Positions 26,173 through 35,173 are shown, counted from the stretch's first letter. The stretch is DNA of 64,000 nucleotides from Mesorhizobium sp. CU3 (GCF_006442965.1 NZ_VFWX01000015.1:62001-126000), one strand, 5' to 3'. Notes: a model not told the origin generated them from the letters alone. Translations and numbers: made by a program.

Positions 26173-27785
26173 GCGACATTGGCGAAATCCGCATGCAGGT
26201 GATGTGGAACCGGTTGATCTCGGTGGTCGAGGAGCAGGCGCTGACCTTGCTGCGCACCGCTTTCTCGACCTCGGTGCGCGAATCCGGCGACCTGTCGGCC
26301 GGTGTGTTCGATCCGCGCGGCCAGATGCTGGCGCAGGCGGTGACGGGCACACCTGGCCACGTCAACACCATGGCCGAGGCAGTGCTGCATTTCATGAACG
26401 CGATCCCGCGCGAGGAGATGTTCGAGGGCGACACCTACGTCACCAACGATCCGTGGCTCGGCACGGGCCATCTGCACGACATCACCATGGTGTCGCCGTC
26501 CTTCCTGAACGGCGAGTTGGTCGCCTTCTTCGCCTGCACGGCGCATGTCGTCGATGTCGGCGGACGCGGCTTTGGCGCCGACGGCAAGTCGGTCTATGAG
26601 GAAGGCATCCAGATCCCGATCATGAAGTTCGCGGAAAAGGGCAAGGTCAATCTCGACCTGGTGCGCATCCTGCGCGCCAATGTCCGCGAGCCCAACCAGG
26701 TCGTCGGCGACTTCTATTCGCTCGCCGCCTGCAACGAGGTCGGCCACCGGCGCCTCGTCGACATGATGAAGGAGATCGGGCTTGCCTCGCTCGACGGTCT
26801 CGGCGACTTCATCTTCTCGCGCACCCGCGACGCTATGCTTGAACGCATCGAGGCGCTGCCCAAGGGCAGTTGGTCGAACGAGCTGGTCACCGACGGCTAT
26901 GACGAGCCGATCAAGCTTGCCGCGACGGTCTCGGTGCGCGACGACCATGTCGAGGTCGACTTCACCGGCACCGACCCGATGAGCCGCTGGGGCATCAACT
27001 GCCCGATCATCTACAGCAAGGCCTATGCCTGCTATGCGCTGAAATGCATGGTGGCGCCCGACATCCCGAACAATGCCGCCTCGCTCGCTTTCTTCACCGT
27101 GACGTCGCCCATCAACATCCTCAATGCCGTGCGGCCGGCGCCGGTGGCGCTCAGGCATATCTTCGGCCACATGGTGCCCGACCTGGTGCTGGGCGCATTC
27201 GCCAAGGCGCTGCCGGGAAAGATCCTCGCCGAGGGCGCCGGCGCGCTGTGGAACATCCACATCTCAGCGCGGCCTGTCGCAGGCGCATCCGGCCGTCGCG
27301 CCGAAGTGCTGATGTTCAACTCCGGCGGCATGGGCTCGCGGCCCGAGCTCGACGGCCTGTCGGCGACGGCCTTCCCGTCGGGCGTGCACACGATGCCGAT
27401 CGAGGCGACCGAGCATACCGGTCCGATCGTCATCTGGCGCAAGGAGCTTCGCCCGGACTCCGGCGGCGACGGCGAATTCCGCGGTGGCCTCGGGCAGGTC
27501 ATCGAGATCGAGGCGACAGAAGGCCACGAGTTCGATTTCTCGGCCATGTTCGACCGCGTCAACCATCCGGCCCATGGACGCAATGGCGGCAAGCCCGGCG
27601 TCGCCGGCGCGGTGAAGCTGGATGACGGCACCAAGATGCGGCCGAAGGGCTGGCAGCATGTTCCGGCCGGACGCCGGCTGATCCTCGAATTGCCGGGCGG
27701 CGGCGGCTATGGCGATCCTGCCAGGCGCAGTGCGGCCGCGCGGGCCAACGATCGATCCAAGGGTTACATCACGGAGAACGACTGA
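26169..27785 (+). CDS. Hydantoinase/oxoprolinase family protein, B subunit
   Basis: 538-residue HyuB-type partner. Typical segments: W-N-R-L-I-S-V-V-E-E-Q-A near the N terminus, S-x-D-L-S-A-G-V-F-D-P-x-G-Q-M-L-A-Q, T-N-D-P-W-L-G-T-G-H-L-H-D, D-F-T-G-T-D, and a Gly-rich end L-P-G-G-G-G-Y-G-D-P. It lacks an acetone-carboxylase-type third subunit gene nearby. The ATG at 26169 overlaps the A-subunit stop by 4 bases and its own stop overlaps the aminotransferase start (TGATG). The frame is open upstream to 26037 but that lies inside the A gene. Confidence 0.92.
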   Translation: MSDIGEIRMQVMWNRLISVVEEQALTLLRTAFSTSVRESGDLSAGVFDPRGQMLAQAVTGTPGHVNTMAEAVLHFMNAIPREEMFEGDTYVTNDPWLGTGHLHDITMVSPSFLNGELVAFFACTAHVVDVGGRGFGADGKSVYEEGIQIPIMKFAEKGKVNLDLVRILRANVREPNQVVGDFYSLAACNEVGHRRLVDMMKEIGLASLDGLGDFIFSRTRDAMLERIEALPKGSWSNELVTDGYDEPIKLAATVSVRDDHVEVDFTGTDPMSRWGINCPIIYSKAYACYALKCMVAPDIPNNAASLAFFTVTSPINILNAVRPAPVALRHIFGHMVPDLVLGAFAKALPGKILAEGAGALWNIHISARPVAGASGRRAEVLMFNSGGMGSRPELDGLSATAFPSGVHTMPIEATEHTGPIVIWRKELRPDSGGDGEFRGGLGQVIEIEATEGHEFDFSAMFDRVNHPAHGRNGGKPGVAGAVKLDDGTKMRPKGWQHVPAGRRLILELPGGGGYGDPARRSAAARANDRSKGYITEND

Positions 27786-28987
27786 TGAGCTATGTTGCCT
27801 CGCGCCTGTCGGTGGTGAAGCCCTCGGCTTCGATGGCGGCTTCACAGGCCGCCAAGGCGCTGCGCGCCAAGGGCGTCGACGTGATCGATCTCGGCCTCGG
27901 CGAGCCGGATTTCCCGACGCCGCTGCACATCATCGACGCCGCTCATTTCGCCGCGAAGGCCGGCCAGACGCTCTATACGGGTGCTGCCGGCACGCCGGAA
28001 GTGCGCGAAGCCATCGCGGGAAAATTCCGGCGCGAGAACGGGCTCGACTACACGGCCGACGACATCGTGGTCGCCAACGGCGCCAAGCAGATCATCTTCA
28101 ACGCGTTAATGGCGACGCTCGAGAGCGGGGACGAGGCGATCCTGCCGGCGCCCTATTTCGTCTCCTATCCGGAAATGGTGAAGCTGCTCGGCGGCACGCC
28201 GGTCGTCGTCGAATGTCCGGAGACCACCGGTTTCCGGCTGACGCCGGCGCTGCTGGAACAGGCGATCAGGCCGCGGACGAAATGGCTGTTCCTCAACATG
28301 CCGGGCAACCCGTCAGGCGCGGTCTATTCCGAGGCAGATCTTAAGGCGCTGGGCGCGGTGCTGGCGAAGCATCCGCAGGTGCTGATCCTGTCCGACGAGA
28401 TCTATGAGCACATCCTCTTCGACGGGCGCGAGTTCGTCTCCTTCGGCAAGGCCTGCCCGGAGCTCAAGGACCGCACGCTGATCGTCAATGGCGTCTCGAA
28501 ATCCTACGCCATGACCGGCTGGCGCGTCGGCTATGCGGCCGGGCCGGCGCCGTTGCTCAAGGCGATGTCGACGATCCAGAGCCAGTCCTGCACGTCGGTG
28601 TGCTCGATCGCGCAGGCGGCGACGGTCGCCGCGCTCAACGGCCCGCAGGACGAAGTGGGGCGTTTCCGCGAGGCTTTCGAGAGGCGCCGCGACCTGGTCG
28701 TGAACGGCATCCGCAAGATCAATGGCCTGACGCTATCGCCGCCGGATGGCGCTTTCTACGCCTATATCGGCTGCGCCAGCCTGATCGGCCGCAAAACGCC
28801 CGGAGGTGTCGTGCTGGAGGATGACGCGGCCGTGTCGAATTATCTTCTCAATGAAGGGCGGGTGGCGTCGGTGCCCGGCGTCGCCTATGGACTGTCACCC
28901 TATTTCCGCATCTCGACCGCGACCAGCGAAGAGGTGCTGACCGAGGCGATCGCGCGGATCAATGCCGCCGTCGCGCAAGTGGAGTAA
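27785..28987 (+). CDS. Class I/II PLP-dependent aminotransferase (aspartate aminotransferase-like)
   Basis: 400-residue fold-type I aminotransferase. Substrate loop L-G-L-G-E-P-D-F-P-T-P at about 37-47, N-M-P-G-N-P-S-G-A near 178, L-S-D-E-I-Y-E and the PLP Lys in N-G-V-S-K-S-Y-A-M-T-G-W-R-x-G. The C-terminal Y-F-R-I-S holds the substrate-carboxylate Arg. This is the subgroup Ib aspartate/prephenate aminotransferase pattern common in rhizobia. The start overlaps the hyuB-like stop, so it belongs to the same operon and likely moves the amino group of a catabolic intermediate. Confidence 0.92.
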   Translation: MSYVASRLSVVKPSASMAASQAAKALRAKGVDVIDLGLGEPDFPTPLHIIDAAHFAAKAGQTLYTGAAGTPEVREAIAGKFRRENGLDYTADDIVVANGAKQIIFNALMATLESGDEAILPAPYFVSYPEMVKLLGGTPVVVECPETTGFRLTPALLEQAIRPRTKWLFLNMPGNPSGAVYSEADLKALGAVLAKHPQVLILSDEIYEHILFDGREFVSFGKACPELKDRTLIVNGVSKSYAMTGWRVGYAAGPAPLLKAMSTIQSQSCTSVCSIAQAATVAALNGPQDEVGRFREAFERRRDLVVNGIRKINGLTLSPPDGAFYAYIGCASLIGRKTPGGVVLEDDAAVSNYLLNEGRVASVPGVAYGLSPYFRISTATSEEVLTEAIARINAAVAQVE

Positions 28988-29803
28988 ATGATGCCGCATT
29001 ACGAACGTATCCTGATCACGGGCGCTGCCGGCCGGCTCGGCTCGGTGCTGCGCAAGGGGCTTGCGCCGCTGGCCAAGACCATCCGCCTGGCGGGGCGCGA
29101 GCCGTTCGGCGACCTCGCGCCGCACGAGGAGGAAACCGTCTTCGACCTCGCGGACATGGAAGCGACGATCGCGGCCACCAAGGATTGCGACGCGATCGTG
29201 CATTTCGGCGGTGCGCCGCTCGAATGCGAGTGGCAGACCATCCTCGATTCCAGCATCCGCGGCTCCTACCACATCTATGAAGGCGCGCGGAAACATGGCG
29301 TCAAGCGCGTCATCTACGCCTCGTCGGTGCATGCGATCGGCTATCACGAGATCGAGGCGCATATCGGCGTCGATGCGCCGGTGCGCCCCGACAGCCTCTA
29401 TGGCGTGTCGAAGAATTTCGTCGAGAGTCTCAGCCGGCTCTATTGGGACAAGTTCGGCATCGAGACGGCATGCCTGCGCATCTTCTCGTCATTCCCGGAA
29501 CCCGCCGACCGGCGCATGCTGTGGTCGTACCTCTCCTTCGCCGACTGCGTGCGCCTGGTCGAGGCTTCGCTCACGGCACCGCGGGTCGGCCACACGATCT
29601 CCTTCGGCATCTCCGACAACAAGCTGAAGATGGTCGACAACAGCGGCGCCGACCATCTGGGCTTCATCCCGCAGGACAGCGCCGAGCCGTTCCGCGAGGC
29701 CGTAGAAGCGAAGACCCCGGTGCCCGATCCGAAGAAGCCGTCGGTGAAATATCTCGGCGGCTGGTTCTGCGAGCTTGGACACCCAGACGACAAACCGGCG
29801 TGA
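28988..29803 (+). CDS. NAD-dependent epimerase/dehydratase family, uronate dehydrogenase-like
   Basis: 271-residue extended SDR. Cofactor motif I-T-G-A-A-G-R-L-G at about 10-18, active-site Y-G-V-S-K, catalytic Ser in Y-A-S-S-V-H-A-I-G-Y, and a late D-N-S-G-A-D-H-L-G-F. The layout A-S-S-x-H-x-I-G-Y, R-P-D-x-L-Y-G-V-S-K and R-I-x-S-x-x-P-E-P closely follows Agrobacterium uronate dehydrogenase as I recall it, which oxidises galacturonate or glucuronate to aldarolactone. The gene begins directly after the aminotransferase stop and is the last of the operon. Sugar-acid oxidation beside amino-acid genes is odd, so the true substrate may differ. Confidence 0.82.
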   Translation: MMPHYERILITGAAGRLGSVLRKGLAPLAKTIRLAGREPFGDLAPHEEETVFDLADMEATIAATKDCDAIVHFGGAPLECEWQTILDSSIRGSYHIYEGARKHGVKRVIYASSVHAIGYHEIEAHIGVDAPVRPDSLYGVSKNFVESLSRLYWDKFGIETACLRIFSSFPEPADRRMLWSYLSFADCVRLVEASLTAPRVGHTISFGISDNKLKMVDNSGADHLGFIPQDSAEPFREAVEAKTPVPDPKKPSVKYLGGWFCELGHPDDKPA

Positions 29804-30239
29804 GGCAGTGAGGGCAGGTGATTCATTTTCGCCCCCTCGGTGGATCGCCGGCAACGCGTCGATCTCCAGCGGCGACAGGCCGCCCACTTACGCCGATGCC
29901 GCTCTCATTCTCCGCTCGCCGCGCGTTGACAAATTGCGCGCCGGCAGCGCTATTCGATAGCCGGTTCGGCGGCTGCTTCCGCCGGAGCCCCTGAGAACGG
30001 GTCTCGGCAGGCATTGATGAGCCATCCGGACGAAACGCCGACCCAGCCGATACGTCCACGGGTGCGTCGTTCGCTCTACGCAAAGTTCTCCTACCAATCG
30101 CCGCAACAACGCAATTTCCGACGTTGCCGCACACCGTCGCTTTTGACGACCATGCCATAGCGCCCGGAGTCGGAAAGGTGGCTACCGGCGAGCACCCAGG
30201 GCGGCGGATGGCCATCAAAGGCTTAGGGGGAGACGGCAG
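29804..30239. other. 436-base intergenic region; possible promoter for the nitrilase-like gene
   Basis: No open frame here has recognisable features. TTGACA at 29927-29932 is the best -35-like hexamer, but its -10 partner (GCTATT, 17 bases on) is weak. Base composition is slightly less GC-rich than in the flanking genes. AGGGGGAG just before 30240 is the ribosome binding site of the next gene. Confidence 0.4.
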
Positions 30240-31019
30240 ATGACGACTTGCGCCTTTGTCGAATGGCCGGAAGGTCTCGCCCCGCGGGGTCGGGAGTGGG
30301 ACGAAATCCGCCGCCAGGTTGAGAGCGCCCGTCCGAACATTCTGGTGACCAACGAACTGCCTTTCGGCGCCTGGATAGCCGGCGCGAGCTTGTTCGATCG
30401 GGATGTAGCTGCCGGCAGCGTAGCGCTACACGAGCAAGGACTGGAGGCGCTGAACGCGCTTGGCGTCCCGACCGTCATTTCGTCCCGCCCCGTGTGGGCA
30501 GGAGACAGGCTGGCGAATGAGGCGTTCGTCCTAGCGAACGGCAAGCCCCGCCCGCTGCACCGCAAGCAGCTTTTCCCCGAAGAAGAAGGCTGGCACGAAG
30601 AGACCTGGTTCAAAGGCGACGCAAGCGGTTTCATCGTCTCCGACATCGGGGATCTCGAGGTCGGTGTGCTTCTATGCACAGAATTGATGTTCAACGAGCA
30701 TGCCCGCCACTACGGGCGTGCCGGCGCGAGCCTGATCGTGGTTCCGCGCGCGACGTCCATCTCGCAGGATAAATGGTTCGCGGCCGGCGCGATGGGCGCG
30801 ATCGTGTCGGGCAGCTTCATCGTAAGCTCCAACCGCGTCGGCAGCTCTGCCGGCAACCCCAGCTTCGGCGGACGCGGATTCGCCTTCGCTCCTGACGGAA
30901 CGCTGGTGGCGCAGACGTCGCCATCGAGGACGCTTGCCGTCATCGACATCGACCCCGCCGCCGCCCTGCGTCAGAAGACACTGTATCCCTGCAACGTCGT
31001 AGAACGCAGATTCATCTGA
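30240..31019 (+). CDS. Nitrilase-superfamily amidohydrolase
   Basis: 259-residue carbon-nitrogen hydrolase. The catalytic triad can be placed: Glu39 in N-E-L-P-F-G, Lys109 in H-R-K-Q-L-F-P and Cys146 in L-L-C-T-E-L-M-F. The Cys is followed by T-E rather than the D/E-x-R of classical nitrilases, placing it in a less-studied branch of amidases. N-S-A-G-N-P-S-F-G-G-type glycine-rich C-terminal sequence and V-I-D-I-D-P end the fold. Strong AGGGGGAG site before the ATG. The DUF3088-like gene follows after 17 bases, so they are probably cotranscribed. It likely hydrolyses an amide or N-acyl group; substrate unknown. Confidence 0.82.
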   Translation: MTTCAFVEWPEGLAPRGREWDEIRRQVESARPNILVTNELPFGAWIAGASLFDRDVAAGSVALHEQGLEALNALGVPTVISSRPVWAGDRLANEAFVLANGKPRPLHRKQLFPEEEGWHEETWFKGDASGFIVSDIGDLEVGVLLCTELMFNEHARHYGRAGASLIVVPRATSISQDKWFAAGAMGAIVSGSFIVSSNRVGSSAGNPSFGGRGFAFAPDGTLVAQTSPSRTLAVIDIDPAAALRQKTLYPCNVVERRFI

Positions 31020-31036
31020 ACTGACAAACATCCGAA

Positions 31037-31405
31037 GTGGAAGCCACATTGACCTCAGACAACAAAGCCACGCTGTTCCTGCTCGCTCCTGATTTCGAGG
31101 ATGCCAAATTTCCAGGCCAGCGCTTCTTCTGTCGGCACTCGGCGTTGGTGGAAGGCGTGCTGACTTCGTTTCCGGCACTTCTCGGTACGGTCGACGTTCG
31201 CCGCATCGCCTTCCCGCGACCCCGCGCCGAGGTGATCGAGCTTGTCGGCGAAGCCAACCAGGCGCTTCCGGTCCTGGTGCTGCCGGCCGGCCAGCCTTCG
31301 GCCTATGCCAGCGGTGAAGCCAATGGACGCGCTTTCGTCTCCGGGGCTGAGCGGATCATCGATGCCCTGGTCGAGCGCGGGCTCATTCCTCCGGCGCATC
31401 CGTGA
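31037..31405 (+). CDS. DUF3088-like protein
   Basis: 122-residue protein beginning with GTG. It has L-F-L-L-A-P-D-F-E-D, P-G-Q-R-F-F-C-R-H-S-A-L-V-E-G, D-V-R-R-I-A-F-P-R-P-R and E-N/A-N-Q-x-L-P-V-L-V-L, which I recall as the DUF3088 pattern; the layout suggests a thioredoxin/glutaredoxin-like fold with a lone Cys in place of C-x-x-C. These proteins are often found near luciferase-like monooxygenases, as here. No membrane segment or signal. Function unknown; a redox or thiol-handling role is speculation. Confidence 0.65.
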   Translation: MEATLTSDNKATLFLLAPDFEDAKFPGQRFFCRHSALVEGVLTSFPALLGTVDVRRIAFPRPRAEVIELVGEANQALPVLVLPAGQPSAYASGEANGRAFVSGAERIIDALVERGLIPPAHP

Positions 31406-31501
31406 TGCTTCAACTGATGGGCCTCGGCATGACCAAACGTTTCAAAGCCGGGAAATCCCGAGCAAGGGTTTTTCTCCTGACGACCTAAGTTCGGGATAAT
31501 G

Positions 31502-31520
31502 TCTATAAAGCTTATAGACT
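31502..31520. promoter_or_regulatory. Perfect inverted repeat upstream of the monooxygenase operon
   Basis: GTCTATAA-AGC-TTATAGAC: two perfect 8-base arms around a 3-base centre, 64 bases before the luciferase-like gene at 31584, in an AT-rich stretch inside high-GC DNA. It is a strong candidate regulator site. A related half-site TATAGAC occurs at 35739-35745 upstream of the transporter gene of the same cluster. Confidence 0.6.
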
Positions 31521-31583
31521 AAATAGATTAATCTCCGCAGGCGATGGCAATCGGCCTTCCTGCGATCGCGATGCGGAGATTCC

Positions 31584-32570
31584 ATGGCTTATGCGCTCAG
31601 CCTTCTCGACAAGAGTCCCCTTTCCAAAGGCGAAAGCGCTACTGACGCGCTCAAACGCACCGTAGCGTTGGCGCAACTTGCCGAAAGACTTGGCTATCGC
31701 CGGTTCTGGGTAGCCGAGCATCACAACGTCGCCGAGCTGGCAAGCTCGTCGCCCGAGATAGTGATCGCGCATCTGCTGGCGCTCACCAGCCGGATCCGCG
31801 TCGGCTCGGGCGGCGTCATGCTGCAGCACTACAGCGCCTACAAGGTGGCTGAGAATTTCAACTTGCTGGCCTCATTGGCGCCCGATCGTGTCGATCTCGG
31901 CATCGGCAAGGCGCCAGGCGGCCTGCCGCTCTCGACAAAAGCGCTGCAGGGTGATCGCGATCCCGCCCGCAAGCCGGATTTCGGCCGGCAGGTCGCCGAG
32001 CTCGGCGCCTATCTCGATGGCGCCGGACCGGTCGCCGGCTTGAGCGCGACGCCTCGTCCCTCCACCGCACCGCAGCGCTTCCTGCTGGGCGCCAGCGTCG
32101 AAAGTGCTGAGCTTGCCGCGGCCCATGGATGGGATTTCGTCTTCGCCCGCCACCTCAACGGCGACGACGCTCTCCTTGACGACGCCGTCGCGGCTTACCG
32201 CGCAGCAACCGGGCGCGCGCCGATCATCGCGGTCTCGGTGATCGTCTCCGATTATGTCGGCGAAGCCGAGGCCGAAGCGGCCAAGATCAAGCTGTTCAAG
32301 GTCCACGTGCCAGGCGCGCAAAGCGTCACTGTGGGCAACGAGGAGCAGGCCAAGGATTACGCGCGCCAGTTGGGGTCGAGCGAATACCGCATCGAACCCA
32401 AGCAACCGAGCGTGATTGCCGGGACGCCGGACCAGGTTCGTGCCGAACTCGACCGTCTGCATGCCCGCTCGGGAGCGGTCGAGTTCATCGTCGAGCCAGC
32501 CGTCAGCGGGTCATGGCGACTTGCAACCGTGGAGGCGCTGGTGCGGCAACAGCCCGCCGCTGCCGCGTGA
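31584..32570 (+). CDS. Luciferase-like flavin-dependent monooxygenase (YtmO/MsnO8-like)
   Basis: 328-residue LLM-class protein, a TIM barrel using reduced FMN. Typical segments are the start L-S-L-L-D-K-S-P, F-W-V-A-E-H-H at about 40, V-G-S-G-G-V-M-L-Q-H-Y and L-G-I-G-K-A-P-G-G-L-P. These define the branch I remember as MsnO8, which includes B. subtilis YtmO (CmoO). GCGGAGA precedes the ATG. It opens a four-gene unit with a second monooxygenase, an M20 deacylase and a GNAT acetyltransferase. A role in breaking a C-S bond is inferred from that company. Confidence 0.88.
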   Translation: MAYALSLLDKSPLSKGESATDALKRTVALAQLAERLGYRRFWVAEHHNVAELASSSPEIVIAHLLALTSRIRVGSGGVMLQHYSAYKVAENFNLLASLAPDRVDLGIGKAPGGLPLSTKALQGDRDPARKPDFGRQVAELGAYLDGAGPVAGLSATPRPSTAPQRFLLGASVESAELAAAHGWDFVFARHLNGDDALLDDAVAAYRAATGRAPIIAVSVIVSDYVGEAEAEAAKIKLFKVHVPGAQSVTVGNEEQAKDYARQLGSSEYRIEPKQPSVIAGTPDQVRAELDRLHARSGAVEFIVEPAVSGSWRLATVEALVRQQPAAAA

Positions 32571-32594
32571 ATGACCAGACCAAGGAGCTTGCCC

Positions 32595-33944
32595 ATGAGC
32601 AGCCAGCGAATTCCCTTCGGCATCATGCTGCAAGGCCCCGGCGGACACATGAACGCCTGGAAGCATCCGAGCGTGCCTGCCGATGCAAGCACCAATTTCG
32701 ACTATTATGTCGGCATTGCCCGCCAGGCCGAAGCAGCTGGCATAGCCTTCGCCTTCGTCGCCGACGGCCTCTACATCAACGAACAGTCGATTCCGCATTT
32801 CCTCAACCGCTTCGAGCCGATCGTGCTGCTTTCGGCGCTAGCGGCGGCGACCAAGAGCATCGGTCTCGTCGGTACGCTATCGACCTCCTACAGCGACCCG
32901 TTCACCGTCGCCCGGCAGTTCGGTTCGATCGACACCATCAGCTGCGGCCGCGCCGGCTGGAATGCGGTGACTTCGCCGCTCGAAGGCTCGGCCAAGAACT
33001 ATGGCCGCGACAAGCATCCCGAGCACGCGCTGCGCTACCAGATCGCCGCCGAGCATATCGAGATCGTCAAGGGCCTCTGGGATTCCTGGGACGACGACGC
33101 TTTCGTGCGCGACCGGCAGAGCGGCCGCTATGCCGATTTCTCGAAGATGCACCGGCTGGATTTCAACGGCCGCTTCCATTCGGCGGAAGGACCGCTCAAC
33201 CTCGGTCGCTCGCCGCAAGGGCAGCCAGTGCTGTTCCAGGCCGGCGGCTCGGACGACGGTATCTCGCTCGGCGGCCGGCATGCCGATGCGGTCTTCGCCA
33301 ATGCCGCCTCATTCGAGGAGAACCGCGAGCTGTCGCGCCGGCTGAAGGAGAGCGCGGTGGCGCACGGCCGCCTCGCCGAGCACATCAAGATATTTCCCGG
33401 CATCGCCCCGATCATCGGTTCGACGGAGGAGGAGGCCGAGCGCAAATATCGCGAGATACGCGATCTCGTCAGCGTTCACGAGGCGCTGCTCTATCTCGGA
33501 CGATTCTTCGACCACCATGACTTCACCGCCTACCCGGTCGACGATCCGTTCCCGGAACTCGGCGACATCGGCAAGAACAATTTCCGTTCCACCACCGACC
33601 GCATCAAGCGTGTCGCCAGGGAAAAGAACCTCACGCTACGCGAAGTCGCGCTGGACGCCGCCACGTCCCGCAGTGCCTTCATCGGCACGCCCGAGAAGAT
33701 CGCCGATGAGCTGATCCGCTGGGTAGACGGCGGCGCAGCTGACGGTTTCGTGCTGGGCTTCCAGGTCATCCCGTCCGGGCTCGACGATTTCGAAAAGCAT
33801 GTGCTGCCGATTCTGGAAAAGCGCGGCCGCCACACGCGCAGCCAGATCGGCACGACGCTGCGCGATCATCTCGGGCTGCCGTTCAAGGAGAGCCGTTACG
33901 CGCAGGACGCAGCTTCCACGACGACCACCGAGGAAGCAGCCTGA
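32595..33944 (+). CDS. FMN-dependent monooxygenase, NtaA/SnaA/SoxA/DszA family (YtnJ-like)
   Basis: 449-residue LLM enzyme of the long NtaA class. Visible: G-G-H-M-N-A-W near the N terminus, F-V-A-D-G-L, T-L-S-T-S-Y-S-D-P-F-T-V-A-R, S-x-G-R-A-G-W-N-A-V-T-S and V-L-F-Q-A-G-G-S-D-D-G. These are the classical motifs of nitrilotriacetate, dibenzothiophene-sulfone and S-alkylcysteine monooxygenases. The ATG at 32595 is chosen for AAGGAG at 32582-32587; the frame opens at 32571. It overlaps the M20 gene by one base (TGATG). It would need a flavin reductase from elsewhere, since none is visible in the window. Confidence 0.9.
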   Translation: MSSQRIPFGIMLQGPGGHMNAWKHPSVPADASTNFDYYVGIARQAEAAGIAFAFVADGLYINEQSIPHFLNRFEPIVLLSALAAATKSIGLVGTLSTSYSDPFTVARQFGSIDTISCGRAGWNAVTSPLEGSAKNYGRDKHPEHALRYQIAAEHIEIVKGLWDSWDDDAFVRDRQSGRYADFSKMHRLDFNGRFHSAEGPLNLGRSPQGQPVLFQAGGSDDGISLGGRHADAVFANAASFEENRELSRRLKESAVAHGRLAEHIKIFPGIAPIIGSTEEEAERKYREIRDLVSVHEALLYLGRFFDHHDFTAYPVDDPFPELGDIGKNNFRSTTDRIKRVAREKNLTLREVALDAATSRSAFIGTPEKIADELIRWVDGGAADGFVLGFQVIPSGLDDFEKHVLPILEKRGRHTRSQIGTTLRDHLGLPFKESRYAQDAASTTTTEEAA

Positions 33945-35173
33945 TGACGGTCCGGCCCGGCCCGCCTTCGGCCTCGATCGCCGAAGCGATCCTGGACAGC
34001 GCCGACGAGTTCGTCGCGCTGCGCCGCAAGCTGCACAGCGAGCCGGAGCTGGCCTACCAGGAGAAGAAGACCAGCGCACTGGTCGCCGAGCGCCTGCAAT
34101 CCTGGGGCTATGAGGTCGCTCAAAACATAGGTGGTACCGGTGTCGTCGGCTCGCTTCGCAACGGCAACGGCGAGAGGACCATCGGCATCCGCGCCGACAT
34201 GGACGCCCTGCCGATCGTCGAGGCGACAGGCTTGCCCTATGCCAGCGCCAGGCCGGGCGTAATGCATGCCTGCGGGCATGATGGGCACACCGCGATCCTG
34301 CTCGCCGCCGCCAGGCATCTCGCCGTGACACGAGATTTTTCAGGAACGGTCCGGCTCATCTTCCAGCCCGCCGAGGAAGGCGGCGCCGGCGCCAAGGCGA
34401 TGATCGCCGACGGGCTGTTCGAGCGCTTTCCCGTCGACGCGGTCTTCGGGCTGCACAATTGGCCGGGCGTGCCGGCGGGGCAGTTCGCTTTCCTGAGCGG
34501 CCCTGCCATGGCGTCCGTCGACCTCGCCGTCATCAAGATTATCGGCAAGGGCGGCCATGGCGCTCGGCCGAGCCATGCGGTGGATCCCATCGTCGCCGCC
34601 GCCTCGCTTGTCATGGCGCTGCAGACGATCGTCTCGCGCAATGTCGATCCGCTCGAAACCGCGGTCGTCACCGTCGGCACCATCCATGGCGGCATCGCCG
34701 CCAATGTCATCCCCGACAGCGTCGAGCTGAAAGTCACCATCCGGACGTTCAGCGAGGCTATCCGCGAACAGATCCGCACGCGCGTCATCGCGCTGGCCGA
34801 GACGCACGCGCAAAGCTATGGCGCAACTGCGGAGGTCGCCTATCCGCGCGGCTATCCGGCGCTTATCAATCACCGCCGGGAAACCGACTTCGCAAGGCAG
34901 GTCGCGCTGCGGCATTTCGGCGCCGAACGGATCCAGTCGGATTTCCGCCTGATCACCGCCAGCGAAGACTTCGCTTTCATGCTCGAAGCGCGCCCGGGCA
35001 GCTATCTCTTCGTCGGCAATGGCGACAGCGCCGACCTGCACAGTCCCAACTACGACTTCAACGACGACATCTTGCCCGACGCCGCCCGCTACTGGGTGGC
35101 GCTGGTGCAGGACTATCTCGCCGCGAACGAGGCTCCGCGGACCGACGAGCCGGCAACGGGGCTCACGCCATGA
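33944..35173 (+). CDS. M20-family amidohydrolase/deacylase (YtnL-like)
   Basis: 409-residue metalloamidase of the M20D group, related to IAA-amino acid hydrolase, hippuricase and N-acetylcysteine deacetylase. The first part holds L-H-S-E-P-E-L-A-Y-Q-E, R-A-D-M-D-A-L-P-I and the metal motif H-A-C-G-H-D-G-H-T-A; the second metal Glu-Glu occurs in F-Q-P-A-E-E-G-G-A-G-A. A dimerisation domain (about 190-300) and C-terminal S-E-D-F-A-F-M complete it. The start overlaps the previous stop, and its own stop overlaps the GNAT start. Deacetylation of an N-acetylated cysteine derivative is the likely role in this cluster. Confidence 0.92.
   Translation: MTVRPGPPSASIAEAILDSADEFVALRRKLHSEPELAYQEKKTSALVAERLQSWGYEVAQNIGGTGVVGSLRNGNGERTIGIRADMDALPIVEATGLPYASARPGVMHACGHDGHTAILLAAARHLAVTRDFSGTVRLIFQPAEEGGAGAKAMIADGLFERFPVDAVFGLHNWPGVPAGQFAFLSGPAMASVDLAVIKIIGKGGHGARPSHAVDPIVAAASLVMALQTIVSRNVDPLETAVVTVGTIHGGIAANVIPDSVELKVTIRTFSEAIREQIRTRVIALAETHAQSYGATAEVAYPRGYPALINHRRETDFARQVALRHFGAERIQSDFRLITASEDFAFMLEARPGSYLFVGNGDSADLHSPNYDFNDDILPDAARYWVALVQDYLAANEAPRTDEPATGLTP

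Noticed and set aside
31584..33944. Two neighbouring luciferase-like genes as one gene split by frameshift
   Set aside because: They belong to different LLM branches, each with complete start and end and its own ribosome binding site.
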